Of a stretch of 63,707 bases of DNA, positions 31,249 to 38,095 are shown in pieces (within the stretch, counting starts at the first letter, position 1; every line of letters starts with the position of its first letter). Source of the DNA: a virus; IMG/VR virus record IMGVR_UViG_3300017917_002345, positions 1-63,707 of that record; one strand, written 5' to 3'. The notes under the pieces were generated by a model. That model did not search any database, was not told the origin of the DNA, and was given only the letters and a program-made list of their open reading frames with translations. A program made the position numbers and the translations under genes.

Positions 31249-31277
31249 ATTGTAATGTCTTTTGGAGAAGAGCGCAA
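31249..31277 (-). promoter_or_regulatory. early promoter
   Basis: TTGCGC-N17-TACAAT. Confidence 0.72.
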
Positions 31278-31313
31278 GAGTTATTTTGAATAACCCTGCG
31301 CCCTTCATGGACA

Positions 31314-31760
31314 TTAATGAATCTTTACAATGCTACTCACTTTGATGTTAAACACATCGTTGTCACTGCCGCCCTCTTTGAACTCGCTTGCAAGCGCCAT
31401 CACACGTACTGCACCTGCGTCAATGGGCGTCCCGTCTGCAAGCTCAAAGGCAGTGTGCGCCTTGTGCTTGGTATTGTGTGCAATAGTACAACGGAGGTAC
31501 ATCTCGCCTTTGTGTGCAATAGTGTAGGGAAAGTCCACCCACTCGCCCCAGGGCAAACCCGCGTTCTGTGCAGGCAGATCGCCCGTAGCCCGCTTATCTT
31601 GCACCGCTTGGATGTTGTCGTAGTTGACACCCACTCGCACTGTGTAGGTGCTCAGTTTGAACACCTCGGGCTGACCCTTGCGCATCTTGACAGGGCGGCG
31701 GGTGCTGAGGGTAACATACTGTCCCTTACGTTGCATGAGTGTTTGCAGTGTGTTTTGCAT
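31314..31760 (-). CDS. hypothetical protein, early cassette
   Basis: 148 residues from the ATG at 31760. 'RKGQYVTLSTRRPVKMRKG', 'VRVGVNYDNIQAVQDKR' and 'GEWVDFPYTIAHKGEMYLRC' recall a conserved accessory family of large phages. Function unknown. Confidence 0.75.
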   Translation of the reverse strand: MQNTLQTLMQRKGQYVTLSTRRPVKMRKGQPEVFKLSTYTVRVGVNYDNIQAVQDKRATGDLPAQNAGLPWGEWVDFPYTIAHKGEMYLRCTIAHNTKHKAHTAFELADGTPIDAGAVRVMALASEFKEGGSDNDVFNIKVSSIVKIH

Positions 31761-31787
31761 GTTAGTGCTCCTGTTTAACATGTCTGT

Positions 31788-31816
31788 ATTATAGCGCACC
31801 TTGCATTACCACGCAA
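31788..31816 (-). promoter_or_regulatory. early promoter
   Basis: TTGCGT-N17-TATAAT for the gene at 31314-31760. Confidence 0.75.
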
Positions 31817-31852
31817 GACTTTTCTGTAAAGACCCTACAAAAAAATATGGTA

Positions 31853-31881
31853 TTGACACGTTCTCCAAATGAGCATATAAT
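31853..31881 (+). promoter_or_regulatory. consensus promoter on the plus strand
   Basis: TTGACA-N17-TATAAT on the plus strand, against the direction of all nearby genes, with no ORF after it. Confidence 0.8.
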
Positions 31882-31887
31882 TACGGC

Positions 31888-32030
31888 TAGACAGCGAGCT
31901 ACCTTGCTTGACTGTCTGCGGCTATGCGTCTTGACTGGGCACCTGCCCTTGTGCGCCTACGCCACTGTGCTAGTTCAGTGCAGCGCCTGCACACCTACTG
32001 TGCAGTGTTGCCTCATTGGCAACGCACACC
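31888..32030 (+). ncRNA. candidate structured small RNA
   Basis: Starts about seven bases after a perfect plus-strand promoter and contains a run of hairpins: AGACAG..CTGTCT (31890-31915), GTGCAG-CGC-CTGCAC and GTTGCC-TCATT-GGCAAC (32008-32024). No ORF of note and no tRNA pattern fits. It ends against the 3' end of the prepilin-like gene and is antisense to its last codons. No U-run terminator is visible, so the 3' end is uncertain. Confidence 0.5.
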
Positions 32031-32252
32031 CTTGCCAAACTCGTCCATCACTTGGCGAACATTACCTTCTTGGCTTACAGTGAATTTGTAGCCATCAATA
32101 CAACGCATCTCGGTCATGCCGTTGATACCCCAACTGATGGTATTACCTTGTTTGGCGCCGTTGACTACACCTGCAATCATTATGACAAAGACTGCAACGA
32201 ATGCGATTGCAAACACCATCAATTCAATAAGAGTGAATCCACGCTGTTTCAT
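32013..32252 (-). CDS. type IV prepilin-like protein
   Basis: 79 residues. The N-terminus MKQRG-FTLIELMV is a class III (prepilin) leader with the G|F cleavage site and the invariant Glu at +5, followed by a hydrophobic helix to about residue 32. A Cys pair near the end (MRCIDG ... VRCQ) is like the disulfide loop of pilins. Host prepilin peptidase could process it. It is ATGA-coupled to the gene upstream. A role in altering host pili or blocking pilus-dependent superinfection is inference. Confidence 0.82.
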   Translation of the reverse strand: MKQRGFTLIELMVFAIAFVAVFVIMIAGVVNGAKQGNTISWGINGMTEMRCIDGYKFTVSQEGNVRQVMDEFGKGVRCQ

Positions 32253-32545
32253 TCTTCAACTCCGAAATGCTTTAGCAAGTCGTTACCTGCTAGATAATTC
32301 TTTACACGTTTTACAGTGTTCATGCACACTTCGTCAAAACCAGTGCTTTCCTCAACATCAATAATTACACCAGTAAGATCCCAGGATTGTTTTCTATTAA
32401 GTTCAGCACATTCCCGAACAATCAACTCGGCGTGCTTGCCAGACACAATAGCATAGTAAATGTCATTGTATCGGTGTTCCGGTGGCACTCGACTATCAGC
32501 ATATTCCAACGCTTGGGTGTATAGTTCTCCGATTCGCTCGTTCAT
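32249..32545 (-). CDS. hypothetical protein in operon with the prepilin-like gene
   Basis: 98 residues. 'RIGELYTQALEYADSRVPPEHRYNDIYYAIVSGKHAELIVREC' is a helical family I recall from other phages. Promoter at 32572-32600. Confidence 0.75.
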   Translation of the reverse strand: MNERIGELYTQALEYADSRVPPEHRYNDIYYAIVSGKHAELIVRECAELNRKQSWDLTGVIIDVEESTGFDEVCMNTVKRVKNYLAGNDLLKHFGVEE

Positions 32546-32571
32546 GCCTGCTCCCTGTTGTCTATGTGTGT

Positions 32572-32600
32572 ATTATACACATTCGGCCCTAGTGTGTCAA
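32572..32600 (-). promoter_or_regulatory. early promoter
   Basis: TTGACA-N17-TATAAT, perfect consensus. Confidence 0.87.
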
Positions 32601-32603
32601 CTC

Positions 32604-32623
32604 GCTACAGCAAGGTTTTTAAG
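32604..32623 (+). repeat. GCTACAGCAAGGTTTTTAAG repeat
   Basis: Identical to 26106-26125; immediately upstream (minus sense) of a promoter. Confidence 0.75.
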
Positions 32624-32628
32624 AACTG

Positions 32629-32925
32629 TCACTCTGCCTGCAGGTCTTCGCACACCCAACGGTCTTCTGCAGGATCATAACCTTCGGAGACCAGCTCTTC
32701 AACCGCTGCATTGAGCTCGCTCTCCAAGTCCCATACTGCTGCTGCAACACGCTCGTCCTTCTTGCGGCGTGCTCTGTTGCTGCCCTTCTGGTACACTTGG
32801 AACAAGTGCTCTTCGCAGTAGTTACGACCCGCCACTGTGGGCTTGCAGCACGTGGGCGTCATCTGAGGGCTGTTACCAATCCACAGACAAGTGGGCGACG
32901 TTGATGTTATGCTAGTAGACCTCAT
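32629..32925 (-). CDS. GcrA-like C-terminal domain protein
   Basis: 98 residues. 'TCLWIGNSP...TCCKPTVAGRNYCEEHLFQVYQKG' resembles the C-terminal half of GcrA cell-cycle regulators (C-x-W-x-x-G ... C ... YC..H...Y). The N-terminal DNA-binding part of GcrA is missing; a charged helical tail follows. Third gene of an operon (33156-34025, 32929-33159, this). Assigned by eye, moderate certainty. Confidence 0.68.
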   Translation of the reverse strand: MRSTSITSTSPTCLWIGNSPQMTPTCCKPTVAGRNYCEEHLFQVYQKGSNRARRKKDERVAAAVWDLESELNAAVEELVSEGYDPAEDRWVCEDLQAE

Positions 32926-32928
32926 AGC

Positions 32929-33159
32929 TTAACTCTTTCCTTTAATACGGTCGATTTGTTTTTTGAGTTCGTCGATCTTGACTTGAGGTAACTCCAGAGC
33001 CATCATCGCACCATCCTGAACTCCAACGAAGTAAGACAGCCTGTCTGCAACTGCGAACAAGGCAAGTATTGCCCAAAAGCCAATACTTGACAAGGTCAAT
33101 CCAGCAAGCCCGCTGAGCGCAAGGCCCAGCGTGATGTAGAGTGCAATCCGCGTTATCAT
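32929..33159 (-). CDS. small membrane protein
   Basis: 76 residues. Two hydrophobic segments (ITRIALYITLGLALSGLAGL, SIGFWAILALFAVADRL) then a charged helix (IDELKKQIDRIKGKS). Coupled by ATGA to the AAA+ gene upstream. Confidence 0.75.
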   Translation of the reverse strand: MITRIALYITLGLALSGLAGLTLSSIGFWAILALFAVADRLSYFVGVQDGAMMALELPQVKIDELKKQIDRIKGKS

Positions 33160-34025
33160 CGTTTCATGATAGTTGTGCGGCTCATTGCTTGCCAGTTGTT
33201 GGGAAAGCTCTTACGCAGTTCACCCAACTTGAGCACAGTGCGCAAGCTCAGTTCACGCAGGCTGTCTTGATTGTCGACCACGTACTGTAGCAGCTCATCA
33301 CGCACTGCCTCGGGCTCGTCAAAGTCATAGCGATCAAGCATGCCTTGTTCGTTGACAACATGTTTGATGCGGAGAATCTTTTCACGAGCAGTATCCATCT
33401 CCAAGTCAATGTAGTGGCAACGGCTCTCCAATGCATCCAAGTGCCCACGCAGTCGCTTGCTCTTGACATGTGCAAACTTGATGTTAGTGATGAAGATTGC
33501 AGCACCTTTGAACTCAAAGCGATCAGGGATGCCTTCGGCTCGTAGGATGCGGCTGTCAGTGTTCCAAGAGATCCAACGCTTCTCGCTGCTGTCAAGTGCA
33601 CCCTTGAGAGTGTTGAGGCTCTGCTCTTCCATCAAGATGTCGTCGCAGTCATCAAACACGACAACATTGCCTTTGTCTGCGAACTCGTAGAGCTTACAGT
33701 AGAGACCCACTGCACTCATACGACCTTTGACAATTTCAAACTTGGGTTTCTTCTCGGCCAGTGTGTTCAACAGGTCTGCCTTTTGCAGTACTGCTTCAAC
33801 ACCGTAGCTCTTGCCGACACCTGGCGGGCCACTCACAATCATAGCCTTGACGTTGCCGTCTTTGACAGCCTGTGTCATTTGATCCAGAACCAGAAAGCGC
33901 TCATTAATGCGAGCAAGGATCTCTGCGTCTGTTTGTTTTGCCACTGCTTCAGCACGGACTCGAATTGCTTCTGTATCGAATTCCAAAACTGTTTCAACGG
34001 CGCTGGGCTTACGTACTGCTGACAT
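33156..34025 (-). CDS. AAA+ ATPase
   Basis: 289 residues. Walker A VSGPPGVGKSYG (residues about 64-75), Walker B VVVFDDCDD, sensor-1-like 'AAIFITN' and an arginine-rich 'KSKRLRGHLDALESRC'. Architecture matches the stand-alone AAA+ proteins often found in T4-like accessory regions. Target unknown. It heads the operon with the membrane and GcrA-like proteins, so it may act at the membrane or on host transcription; that is inference. Confidence 0.85.
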   Translation of the reverse strand: MSAVRKPSAVETVLEFDTEAIRVRAEAVAKQTDAEILARINERFLVLDQMTQAVKDGNVKAMIVSGPPGVGKSYGVEAVLQKADLLNTLAEKKPKFEIVKGRMSAVGLYCKLYEFADKGNVVVFDDCDDILMEEQSLNTLKGALDSSEKRWISWNTDSRILRAEGIPDRFEFKGAAIFITNIKFAHVKSKRLRGHLDALESRCHYIDLEMDTAREKILRIKHVVNEQGMLDRYDFDEPEAVRDELLQYVVDNQDSLRELSLRTVLKLGELRKSFPNNWQAMSRTTIMKR

Positions 34026-34060
34026 CTAAACTCCTATTGTTGTATGTTGCGTATGAGTGT

Positions 34061-34089
34061 ATTATACTATCACAAACGGAACTTGTCAA
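34061..34089 (-). promoter_or_regulatory. early promoter
   Basis: TTGACA-N17-TATAAT, overlapping the 3' end of the gene at 34070-34306. Confidence 0.87.
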
Positions 34090-34306
34090 GCACTTCGTTT
34101 GCTTCATCCATCCGATCTGTGCCATCGCAGCATTCATCAATTGTTTCAACAATCATGAGATTGACGAGGGTTGCAGCTTCTTCTTTGAGCTCTTGATCAG
34201 GCATCATACTGATCAAATAGTCAATGTCCTTTTTGGTTTGACAGCTCCAGATGAGATCTGCCAAAATTGCCTGTCGGGGTGTAAGGCCTTCCAATCGAAT
34301 AGTCAT
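34070..34306 (-). CDS. small helical protein, early cassette
   Basis: 78 residues: 'TPRQAILADLIWSCQTKKDIDYLISMMPDQELKEEAATLVNLM' is all helical. A similar family of uncertain function occurs in other T4-like phages. Leader differs (AGAGGTACATAG). Confidence 0.75.
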   Translation of the reverse strand: MTIRLEGLTPRQAILADLIWSCQTKKDIDYLISMMPDQELKEEAATLVNLMIVETIDECCDGTDRMDEANEVLDKFRL

Positions 34307-34332
34307 CTATGTACCTCTATTGCCATAAAAGC

Positions 34333-34361
34333 ATTATAAGGCCTTACGGCCCTGTTGTCAA
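34333..34361 (-). promoter_or_regulatory. early promoter with hairpin spacer
   Basis: TTGACA-N17-TATAAT. The spacer holds GGCC-GTAA-GGCC. The stop codon of the Gp88-like gene is the TGA of the -35. Confidence 0.87.
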
Positions 34362-35065
34362 GCTACCTGCTTGATTCGAATAACGAACCCCGAAGTGTCC
34401 TTGCGAGCCGGGCCCTTTGCACGTAGCCCTACGACGCCCACAATGGGGTCTAGGAAACGCAGATCCGTGTTGTCGGCACTGTAGACTCCATCCGGGATAC
34501 GATCATACACTACGGCAACGTTCATGCCCTGTGCAAGTGCCTGCTGAACATCGGCATCGTTGTTTTCAGCACGGCTGAACGTGAGGTGATAGTTGGGGAT
34601 GTGGGAAACCTTACGACCTAATACTTTAGTATAGTCGTAAAATTGAATCGACGGGAAGCATTCAAAGATCGTCTTGTCCTTGCCGGGCACGGTATACTTC
34701 TCCCAGCTAAGGTCCGACGTGCCGTTCAAACGGAACACGGGGATCAAGTCCTTGCGACGAGCTTGACGTACTGCACGGGCGATGTCATCATACAGGTCCA
34801 GCATGAACTGATCGCGGTCATCAAAGAACTGTTGAGTGCGGCGCTCGCGAGCAAGGTGCACGTGGTTCTTGGTCTCGCCTGGCTTGAGCATGCCACCCTG
34901 ACCTGCACGGTGCAAACATGCTGCCCTGCAGCCCGGAGTGGACTTGGGGCAAACATTACCACGGCCTGCTTCTTCAGCAGGAGCAAGGTGCAGGATGTAG
35001 GTCATGAATCCTGCCTTGATGCCCTTGACTGTTTTGGCGTTTCCTGTGGTAAGCAATTTGAACAT
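34358..35065 (-). CDS. Gp88-like phage protein
   Basis: 235 residues. 'GNVCPKSTPGCRAACLHRAGQGG' with a Cys trio, 'RERRTQQFFDDRDQFM', 'RLNGTSDLSWEK' and 'FYDYTKVLGR' are diagnostic of the 'gene product 88' family widespread in phages. Molecular function unknown; the Cys set suggests metal binding. Confidence 0.88.
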   Translation of the reverse strand: MFKLLTTGNAKTVKGIKAGFMTYILHLAPAEEAGRGNVCPKSTPGCRAACLHRAGQGGMLKPGETKNHVHLARERRTQQFFDDRDQFMLDLYDDIARAVRQARRKDLIPVFRLNGTSDLSWEKYTVPGKDKTIFECFPSIQFYDYTKVLGRKVSHIPNYHLTFSRAENNDADVQQALAQGMNVAVVYDRIPDGVYSADNTDLRFLDPIVGVVGLRAKGPARKDTSGFVIRIKQVA

Positions 35066-35093
35066 TGACTAGCTCCTTGTTTACAATAAGTGT

Positions 35094-35122
35094 ATTATAA
35101 CACCAATTGTGGCAGTCGTCAA
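35094..35122 (-). promoter_or_regulatory. early promoter
   Basis: TTGACG-N17-TATAAT; the TGA of the -35 is the stop codon of the next gene upstream. Confidence 0.85.
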
Positions 35123-35325
35123 TCCAAATAGTGTGAAAAAGCCAATTCGTTTACCAGCTCGGGGTACTGCTCATTGAGTCGGTTGAGGTCCTCTTCGTTG
35201 AGAGGCTCGCCCGTATCCTCCCACTCGGCGTATGCAATAAATGCATCGCAGAAGTCAGGGTAGTCCCTGGGATCGACATCTTGTACCTCGAAGGAACATA
35301 CCTGGCGGTTGTCTAGCATTGTCAT
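35119..35325 (-). CDS. small acidic protein
   Basis: 68 residues from the ATG at 35325 (AAAGGAGATCAAG ribosome site). Rich in Asp/Glu (DVDPRDYPDF, EDTGEPLNEEDL). No family recognised. Confidence 0.72.
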   Translation of the reverse strand: MTMLDNRQVCSFEVQDVDPRDYPDFCDAFIAYAEWEDTGEPLNEEDLNRLNEQYPELVNELAFSHYLD

Positions 35326-35350
35326 CTTGATCTCCTTTTGCAATGTCTGT

Positions 35351-35378
35351 ATTATACAGTCTTTTGCTCTGTTGTCAA
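35351..35378 (-). promoter_or_regulatory. early promoter
   Basis: TTGACA-N16-TATAAT. Confidence 0.85.
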
Positions 35379-35783
35379 GACCCTTCCTTCATCTTTGAAG
35401 GTTTCATCGTTTGCCAAAGGTTGCAGTATGTGAATGAGTCCGCCTTCCATTGCACTCAGCTCGGTCTCCTTTGCCAACTCAATGTAGTTGATTGTCCAAT
35501 TGGAAGGAGTGATGTTATAATTCTCACGCAGCCACTTCCAGCCCTTGGGATCTATTTGATGCTTCTTGGGTGTGCCGTGTGCTTTGAACCAATGACTATC
35601 CTGTCGGTCCTTGATAGTACCTTTGCCTACATAGATGATGAGATCATCCTCGGAGGTTAGGACATAGACTCCGCGACTGGTCTTCTTCAGTTCTTTATAG
35701 GATTGGAAAGGTTTGGTTTGGACTGTGCAGTCGATGTTGAAGACCTCTTTCAATCGATCTACAGTTTCTGTGACTTTGCTCAT
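35352..35783 (-). CDS. GIY-YIG nuclease-like protein
   Basis: 143 residues from the ATG at 35783. 'SRGVYVLTSEDDLIIYVGKGTIKDR' matches the GIY-YIG core (G-V-Y ... Y-V-G) with the following Arg, and 'EGGLIHILQPLAN' supplies the catalytic Glu region. A small stand-alone domain; it could be a homing-type or restriction-type nuclease. Confidence 0.8.
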   Translation of the reverse strand: MSKVTETVDRLKEVFNIDCTVQTKPFQSYKELKKTSRGVYVLTSEDDLIIYVGKGTIKDRQDSHWFKAHGTPKKHQIDPKGWKWLRENYNITPSNWTINYIELAKETELSAMEGGLIHILQPLANDETFKDEGRVLTTEQKTV

Positions 35784-35810
35784 TGTGGTCTCTGTGTAGT
35801 GTATGTCTAC

Positions 35811-35839
35811 ATTATACACTCAAAAGACTCACGTGTCAA
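35811..35839 (-). promoter_or_regulatory. early promoter
   Basis: TTGACA-N17-TATAAT. Confidence 0.86.
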
Positions 35840-35883
35840 ATTGTGAATGATTGGCATTCCTCTAACGATAAGAGCAACATAAC

Positions 35884-35959
35884 TGGCGCCGCTGGAGGGA
35901 CTCGAACCCCCGACTCACGCTTTAGAAGAGCGTTACTCTATCCACTGAGTTACAGCGGC
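35884..35959 (-). tRNA. tRNA-Arg (anticodon UCU)
   Basis: Full cloverleaf on the minus strand, 76 bases: acceptor GCCGCTG/CAGCGGC, D-arm CTC..GAG, anticodon stem ACGCT/AGCGT around CTTCTAA, T-arm GGGGG-TTCGAGT-CCCTC, encoded CCA. It reads AGA codons, often rarer in GC-rich hosts than in phage genes. Confidence 0.95.
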
Positions 35960-35990
35960 GTACCTGTATTTATGCAAATACTAAATTAAG

Positions 35991-36020
35991 GCCCATATTC
36001 TATCCAACTGAGCTACGGGC
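35991..36020 (-). pseudogene. 5' half of a decayed tRNA
   Basis: GCCCGTAGCTCAGTTGGATAGA is a typical tRNA 5' half (acceptor, then D-arm), but the sequence then diverges and no T-arm or acceptor 3' strand follows before the intact tRNA-Arg. A remnant of a second tRNA gene. Confidence 0.65.
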
Positions 36021-36026
36021 AGAAAA

Positions 36027-36100
36027 GTGACAAGGTCGGCGCTTCCCAGCGTGGACCTTGTCTGTACCTGGGGACACTACCTCCCAGGATTTTTTTGGAA
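36027..36100 (+). ncRNA. candidate small RNA with terminator hairpin
   Basis: Plus-strand sequence has GACAAGGTC..GACCTTGTC (36030-36061) enclosing CGCT-TCCC-AGCG, then CCTGGG..CCCAGG followed by ATTTTTTT, a textbook sRNA ending, and a further GGAAGG..CCTTCC stem. No ORF. No strong plus promoter was found, so the direction is not certain; on the minus strand the same hairpins lie in the 3' region of the gene at 36129. Confidence 0.45.
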
Positions 36101-36128
36101 GGGCACTACACCTTCCGTCGGAGCGATC

Positions 36129-36374
36129 TTAGGCAAACATGCCGGCTCTGCTGCCAGTCACATCGCGAGCGCTGATGCGATAGGCAGTGCGGCCTTCTGT
36201 GTTGCGTGTGGTATTGACCTTAAGACCAGCACCACGAAGCTCTGTCATTCTTGCACGAATGTTCTTGATACCAAACGTAGCCTGGGCTTGAGCAGCGCTC
36301 AAAGTACGGCCAGTGCCACGCAGGTAAGATTCCAAGAATTCGTTCTGTGTCGTTGTCAATTTAGTGAAACTCAT
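36129..36374 (-). CDS. winged-helix DNA-binding protein
   Basis: 81 residues from the ATG at 36374. 'LSAAQAQATFGIKNIRARMTELRGAGLKVNTTRN.EGRTAYRIS' has the helix-turn-helix plus wing pattern of small phage wHTH proteins. Probably a transcriptional regulator acting on phage or host promoters. Promoter 36415-36442. Confidence 0.8.
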   Translation of the reverse strand: MSFTKLTTTQNEFLESYLRGTGRTLSAAQAQATFGIKNIRARMTELRGAGLKVNTTRNTEGRTAYRISARDVTGSRAGMFA

Positions 36375-36414
36375 GATTTTTCCTTGTAGTATACTGCGCT
36401 GGGCAGTTAATACA

Positions 36415-36442
36415 ATTATAAAACACGAGCAGAAAATGTCAA
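36415..36442 (-). promoter_or_regulatory. early promoter
   Basis: TTGACA-N16-TATAAT; the TGA of the -35 is the stop codon of the upstream gene. The leader is longer than usual (about 40 bases). Confidence 0.84.
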
Positions 36443-36660
36443 GCCTTAATCTTATCAAATTCCTTGCTCAGATAATACTTGAGCAGTTTTTCTTGAATAG
36501 CACTGGCAAGATCGATATGTATCGTATCGGATACAGTGAATCGATAGGGCATATGCCCCCAAGTGTTGGATTTGATAAAGTCTGCGAACAGTAGACGATG
36601 ATCTCGATTTGCGGGATCAAATTCTACCACGTTGCGAAGATTCTTGGTAAGGATTGTCAT
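36439..36660 (-). CDS. small hypothetical protein
   Basis: 73 residues. 'FDPANRDHRLLFADFIKSNTWGHMPYRF' and a C-terminal helix. No promoter of its own was found; an AACGGG..CCCGTT hairpin (36677-36702) separates it from the gene upstream, so it is probably read through from 37088. Confidence 0.7.
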   Translation of the reverse strand: MTILTKNLRNVVEFDPANRDHRLLFADFIKSNTWGHMPYRFTVSDTIHIDLASAIQEKLLKYYLSKEFDKIKA

Positions 36661-36722
36661 TGTGTACCTTTATCGAAACGGGACTTATTGACATTGCCCG
36701 TTACGCACACGGCAGGGGTTGA

Positions 36723-37088
36723 TCAGAACGGAGCGTCTTCGAGCTCTGCGTCAGCTGCGACTTTTGCAGCAGCACGAGCTTGGATGTCTTCCATAGAGGG
36801 CTCAGCCGGGGCCTTCTTCTCACGCTTGGCCTTGGGCTCTTTGGGTTGGCGCTTCTCCAGTGCAGCCTCGAGCGCTTCGCGGATTGCAGCATTGCCATTG
36901 TCGAAGTTGATGCTGAGCAAGTAGGCCAGCGCATCTTCTTTGGTCATGGGCTCTTTGAGCTCGATGATGTCGATGTCACTGTGCATGCCTTTGGCCAGCA
37001 CTTTGACACGCATTTGGTCATTGGCAAAGCGGGGCTTGATAACGCCCATACGGGTTGAAACGCCGGCGAATTTGAAAGTTTTGGACAT
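36723..37088 (-). CDS. hypothetical protein with charged linker
   Basis: 121 residues from the ATG at 37088 (AAGGAGATTACT). N-terminal beta-rich domain (TFKFAGVSTRMGVIKPRFAND), then a Lys/Glu/Pro linker (KRQPKEPKAKREKKAP) and acidic helix. Two-part architecture suggests a nucleic-acid or protein adaptor. Family not recognised. Confidence 0.75.
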   Translation of the reverse strand: MSKTFKFAGVSTRMGVIKPRFANDQMRVKVLAKGMHSDIDIIELKEPMTKEDALAYLLSINFDNGNAAIREALEAALEKRQPKEPKAKREKKAPAEPSMEDIQARAAAKVAADAELEDAPF

Positions 37089-37116
37089 AGTAATCTCCTT
37101 GTATGTCTGTGTGTTT

Positions 37117-37139
37117 ATGAACAGCACCGCGCTGTCCAT
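37117..37139 (-). promoter_or_regulatory. 5' leader stem-loop of different sequence
   Basis: ATGGACAGC-GCGGT-GCTGTTCAT: same placement and ATG..CAT ends as the 24-kb leader hairpins but a different stem. Confidence 0.6.
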
Positions 37140-37145
37140 GTGTTA

Positions 37146-37174
37146 ATTATACCGTATTTTGGAGTCTTTGTCAA
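37146..37174 (-). promoter_or_regulatory. early promoter
   Basis: TTGACA-N17-TATAAT. Confidence 0.85.
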
Positions 37175-37179
37175 CCAAA

Positions 37180-37350
37180 TTACGAATTAACTGTATCGAA
37201 CGGGCTGAATTCTTCGGTTGAGTGTTGCGAATCTGCAACAAGGGCATTGACAACCCGAAAGCCTGCCTCACGATGCTCGTCTGCCTCATACTCACAGAAG
37301 ATGTGATAGAGGAACAGATCGCCATCCCAAACTTCCCAAGAATTGAACAT
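37180..37350 (-). CDS. small acidic protein
   Basis: 56 residues from the ATG at 37350. 'WDGDLFLYHIFCEYEADEHREAGF' - aromatic and acidic. No family recognised. Confidence 0.7.
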   Translation of the reverse strand: MFNSWEVWDGDLFLYHIFCEYEADEHREAGFRVVNALVADSQHSTEEFSPFDTVNS

Positions 37351-37380
37351 GTTTGCTCCTAGTGTGTTGAACATGAGTGT

Positions 37381-37409
37381 ATTATAACAAGGGCCGGGGC
37401 CCTTGTCAA
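37381..37409 (-). promoter_or_regulatory. early promoter with hairpin filling the spacer
   Basis: TTGACA-N17-TATAAT. AAGGGC-CCCG-GCCCTT (37389-37404) occupies almost the whole spacer. Confidence 0.88.
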
Positions 37410-37413
37410 CGCT

Positions 37414-37815
37414 TTATTCGTCGTACTCGGCCGCAACCTCAGCAGCCCATTCTTCAGTCGCTTGATCGTAAGGGATCAGCTTCTTGCAGAGCACACTGCC
37501 ACCGTATGTGTTGCCGCAGTGCCACACGCCGTCTTTGAACACGTAGTACCACTCGGCCCAGCAGTCCTTAGCGGCTTGAAAGAGCTCGTCAAACGAGTCG
37601 TAGTCTTTGGGTTCTACGCCCTTATCACCGCGATCACGGTAAAAGCCATCGGTCAACGAGCTGCGGTCGCCTTCTGCAAGCAGGTCTTCAACGTCTGCCT
37701 GTGTGTTGTATGCTTGCAACTCTCGTCCCACGCCCTCGAGATAGCCGTCCCAGTGAACGTAGATTGTGCGGCACTTGTTGCCAATCATCACGCCAACTAA
37801 ACTACGAGTTCCCAT
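37414..37815 (-). CDS. conserved phage protein starting MGTRSL
   Basis: 133 residues. 'MGTRSLVGVMIGNKCRTIYVHWDGYLEGVG' is the signature start of a family found in many phages (HWDGYL core), function unknown. Acidic C-terminus. Confidence 0.85.
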   Translation of the reverse strand: MGTRSLVGVMIGNKCRTIYVHWDGYLEGVGRELQAYNTQADVEDLLAEGDRSSLTDGFYRDRGDKGVEPKDYDSFDELFQAAKDCWAEWYYVFKDGVWHCGNTYGGSVLCKKLIPYDQATEEWAAEVAAEYDE

Positions 37816-37846
37816 CGTTTGCTCCTAAGTGTGTTTCAGTGTGTGT

Positions 37847-37875
37847 ATTGTAACTCCAAACTGCACTCTTGTCAA
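37847..37875 (-). promoter_or_regulatory. early promoter with -35 in a hairpin loop
   Basis: TTGACA-N17-TACAAT. CTGCACT/AGTGCAG (37861-37881) is a perfect stem with the -35 in its loop. Confidence 0.85.
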
Positions 37876-37897
37876 GTGCAGTTCAGACTTACTTGGC

Positions 37898-38035
37898 TCA
37901 GTCCTTCTTGGACTTTGCAGCTTCTTGGGCTGCGAGCTTGCCCGAGTAAGTGTTGCCAGCCTTGTGGATCAACCCCGTCTTGGTGTACGTGATTGTGCCA
38001 CCAGTGGACGACGGGATGACAGTTCCTGCTTGCAT
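37898..38035 (-). CDS. 45-residue basic protein
   Basis: ATG at 38035 after CTGGAGAGCAAG. 'GGTITYTKTGLIHKAGNTYSGKLAAQEAAKSKKD': beta hairpin then a basic helix. Promoter 38066-38095. No family recognised. Confidence 0.7.
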   Translation of the reverse strand: MQAGTVIPSSTGGTITYTKTGLIHKAGNTYSGKLAAQEAAKSKKD

Positions 38036-38065
38036 CTTGCTCTCCAGTTTGTTGAACATGAGTGT

Positions 38066-38095
38066 ATTATAAGGGGCCTGAGCCCCTTATGTCAA
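38066..38095 (-). promoter_or_regulatory. early promoter with hairpin filling the spacer
   Basis: TTGACA-N18-TATAAT with AAGGGGC-TCA-GGCCCCTT-like stem (38071-38088); upstream stop codon in the -35. Confidence 0.88.

Noticed and set aside
31888-32030. tRNA gene
   Set aside because: No T-arm GTTCRA-type sequence in proper spacing and no seven-base acceptor pairing could be found.
24867-33000. Many long plus-strand ORFs opposite the early genes (for example 27972-29000, 342 codons)
   Set aside because: They run antisense through several promoters and genes, lack ribosome sites and have Cys/Val-rich nonsense composition; they arise from the codon bias of the true minus-strand genes.
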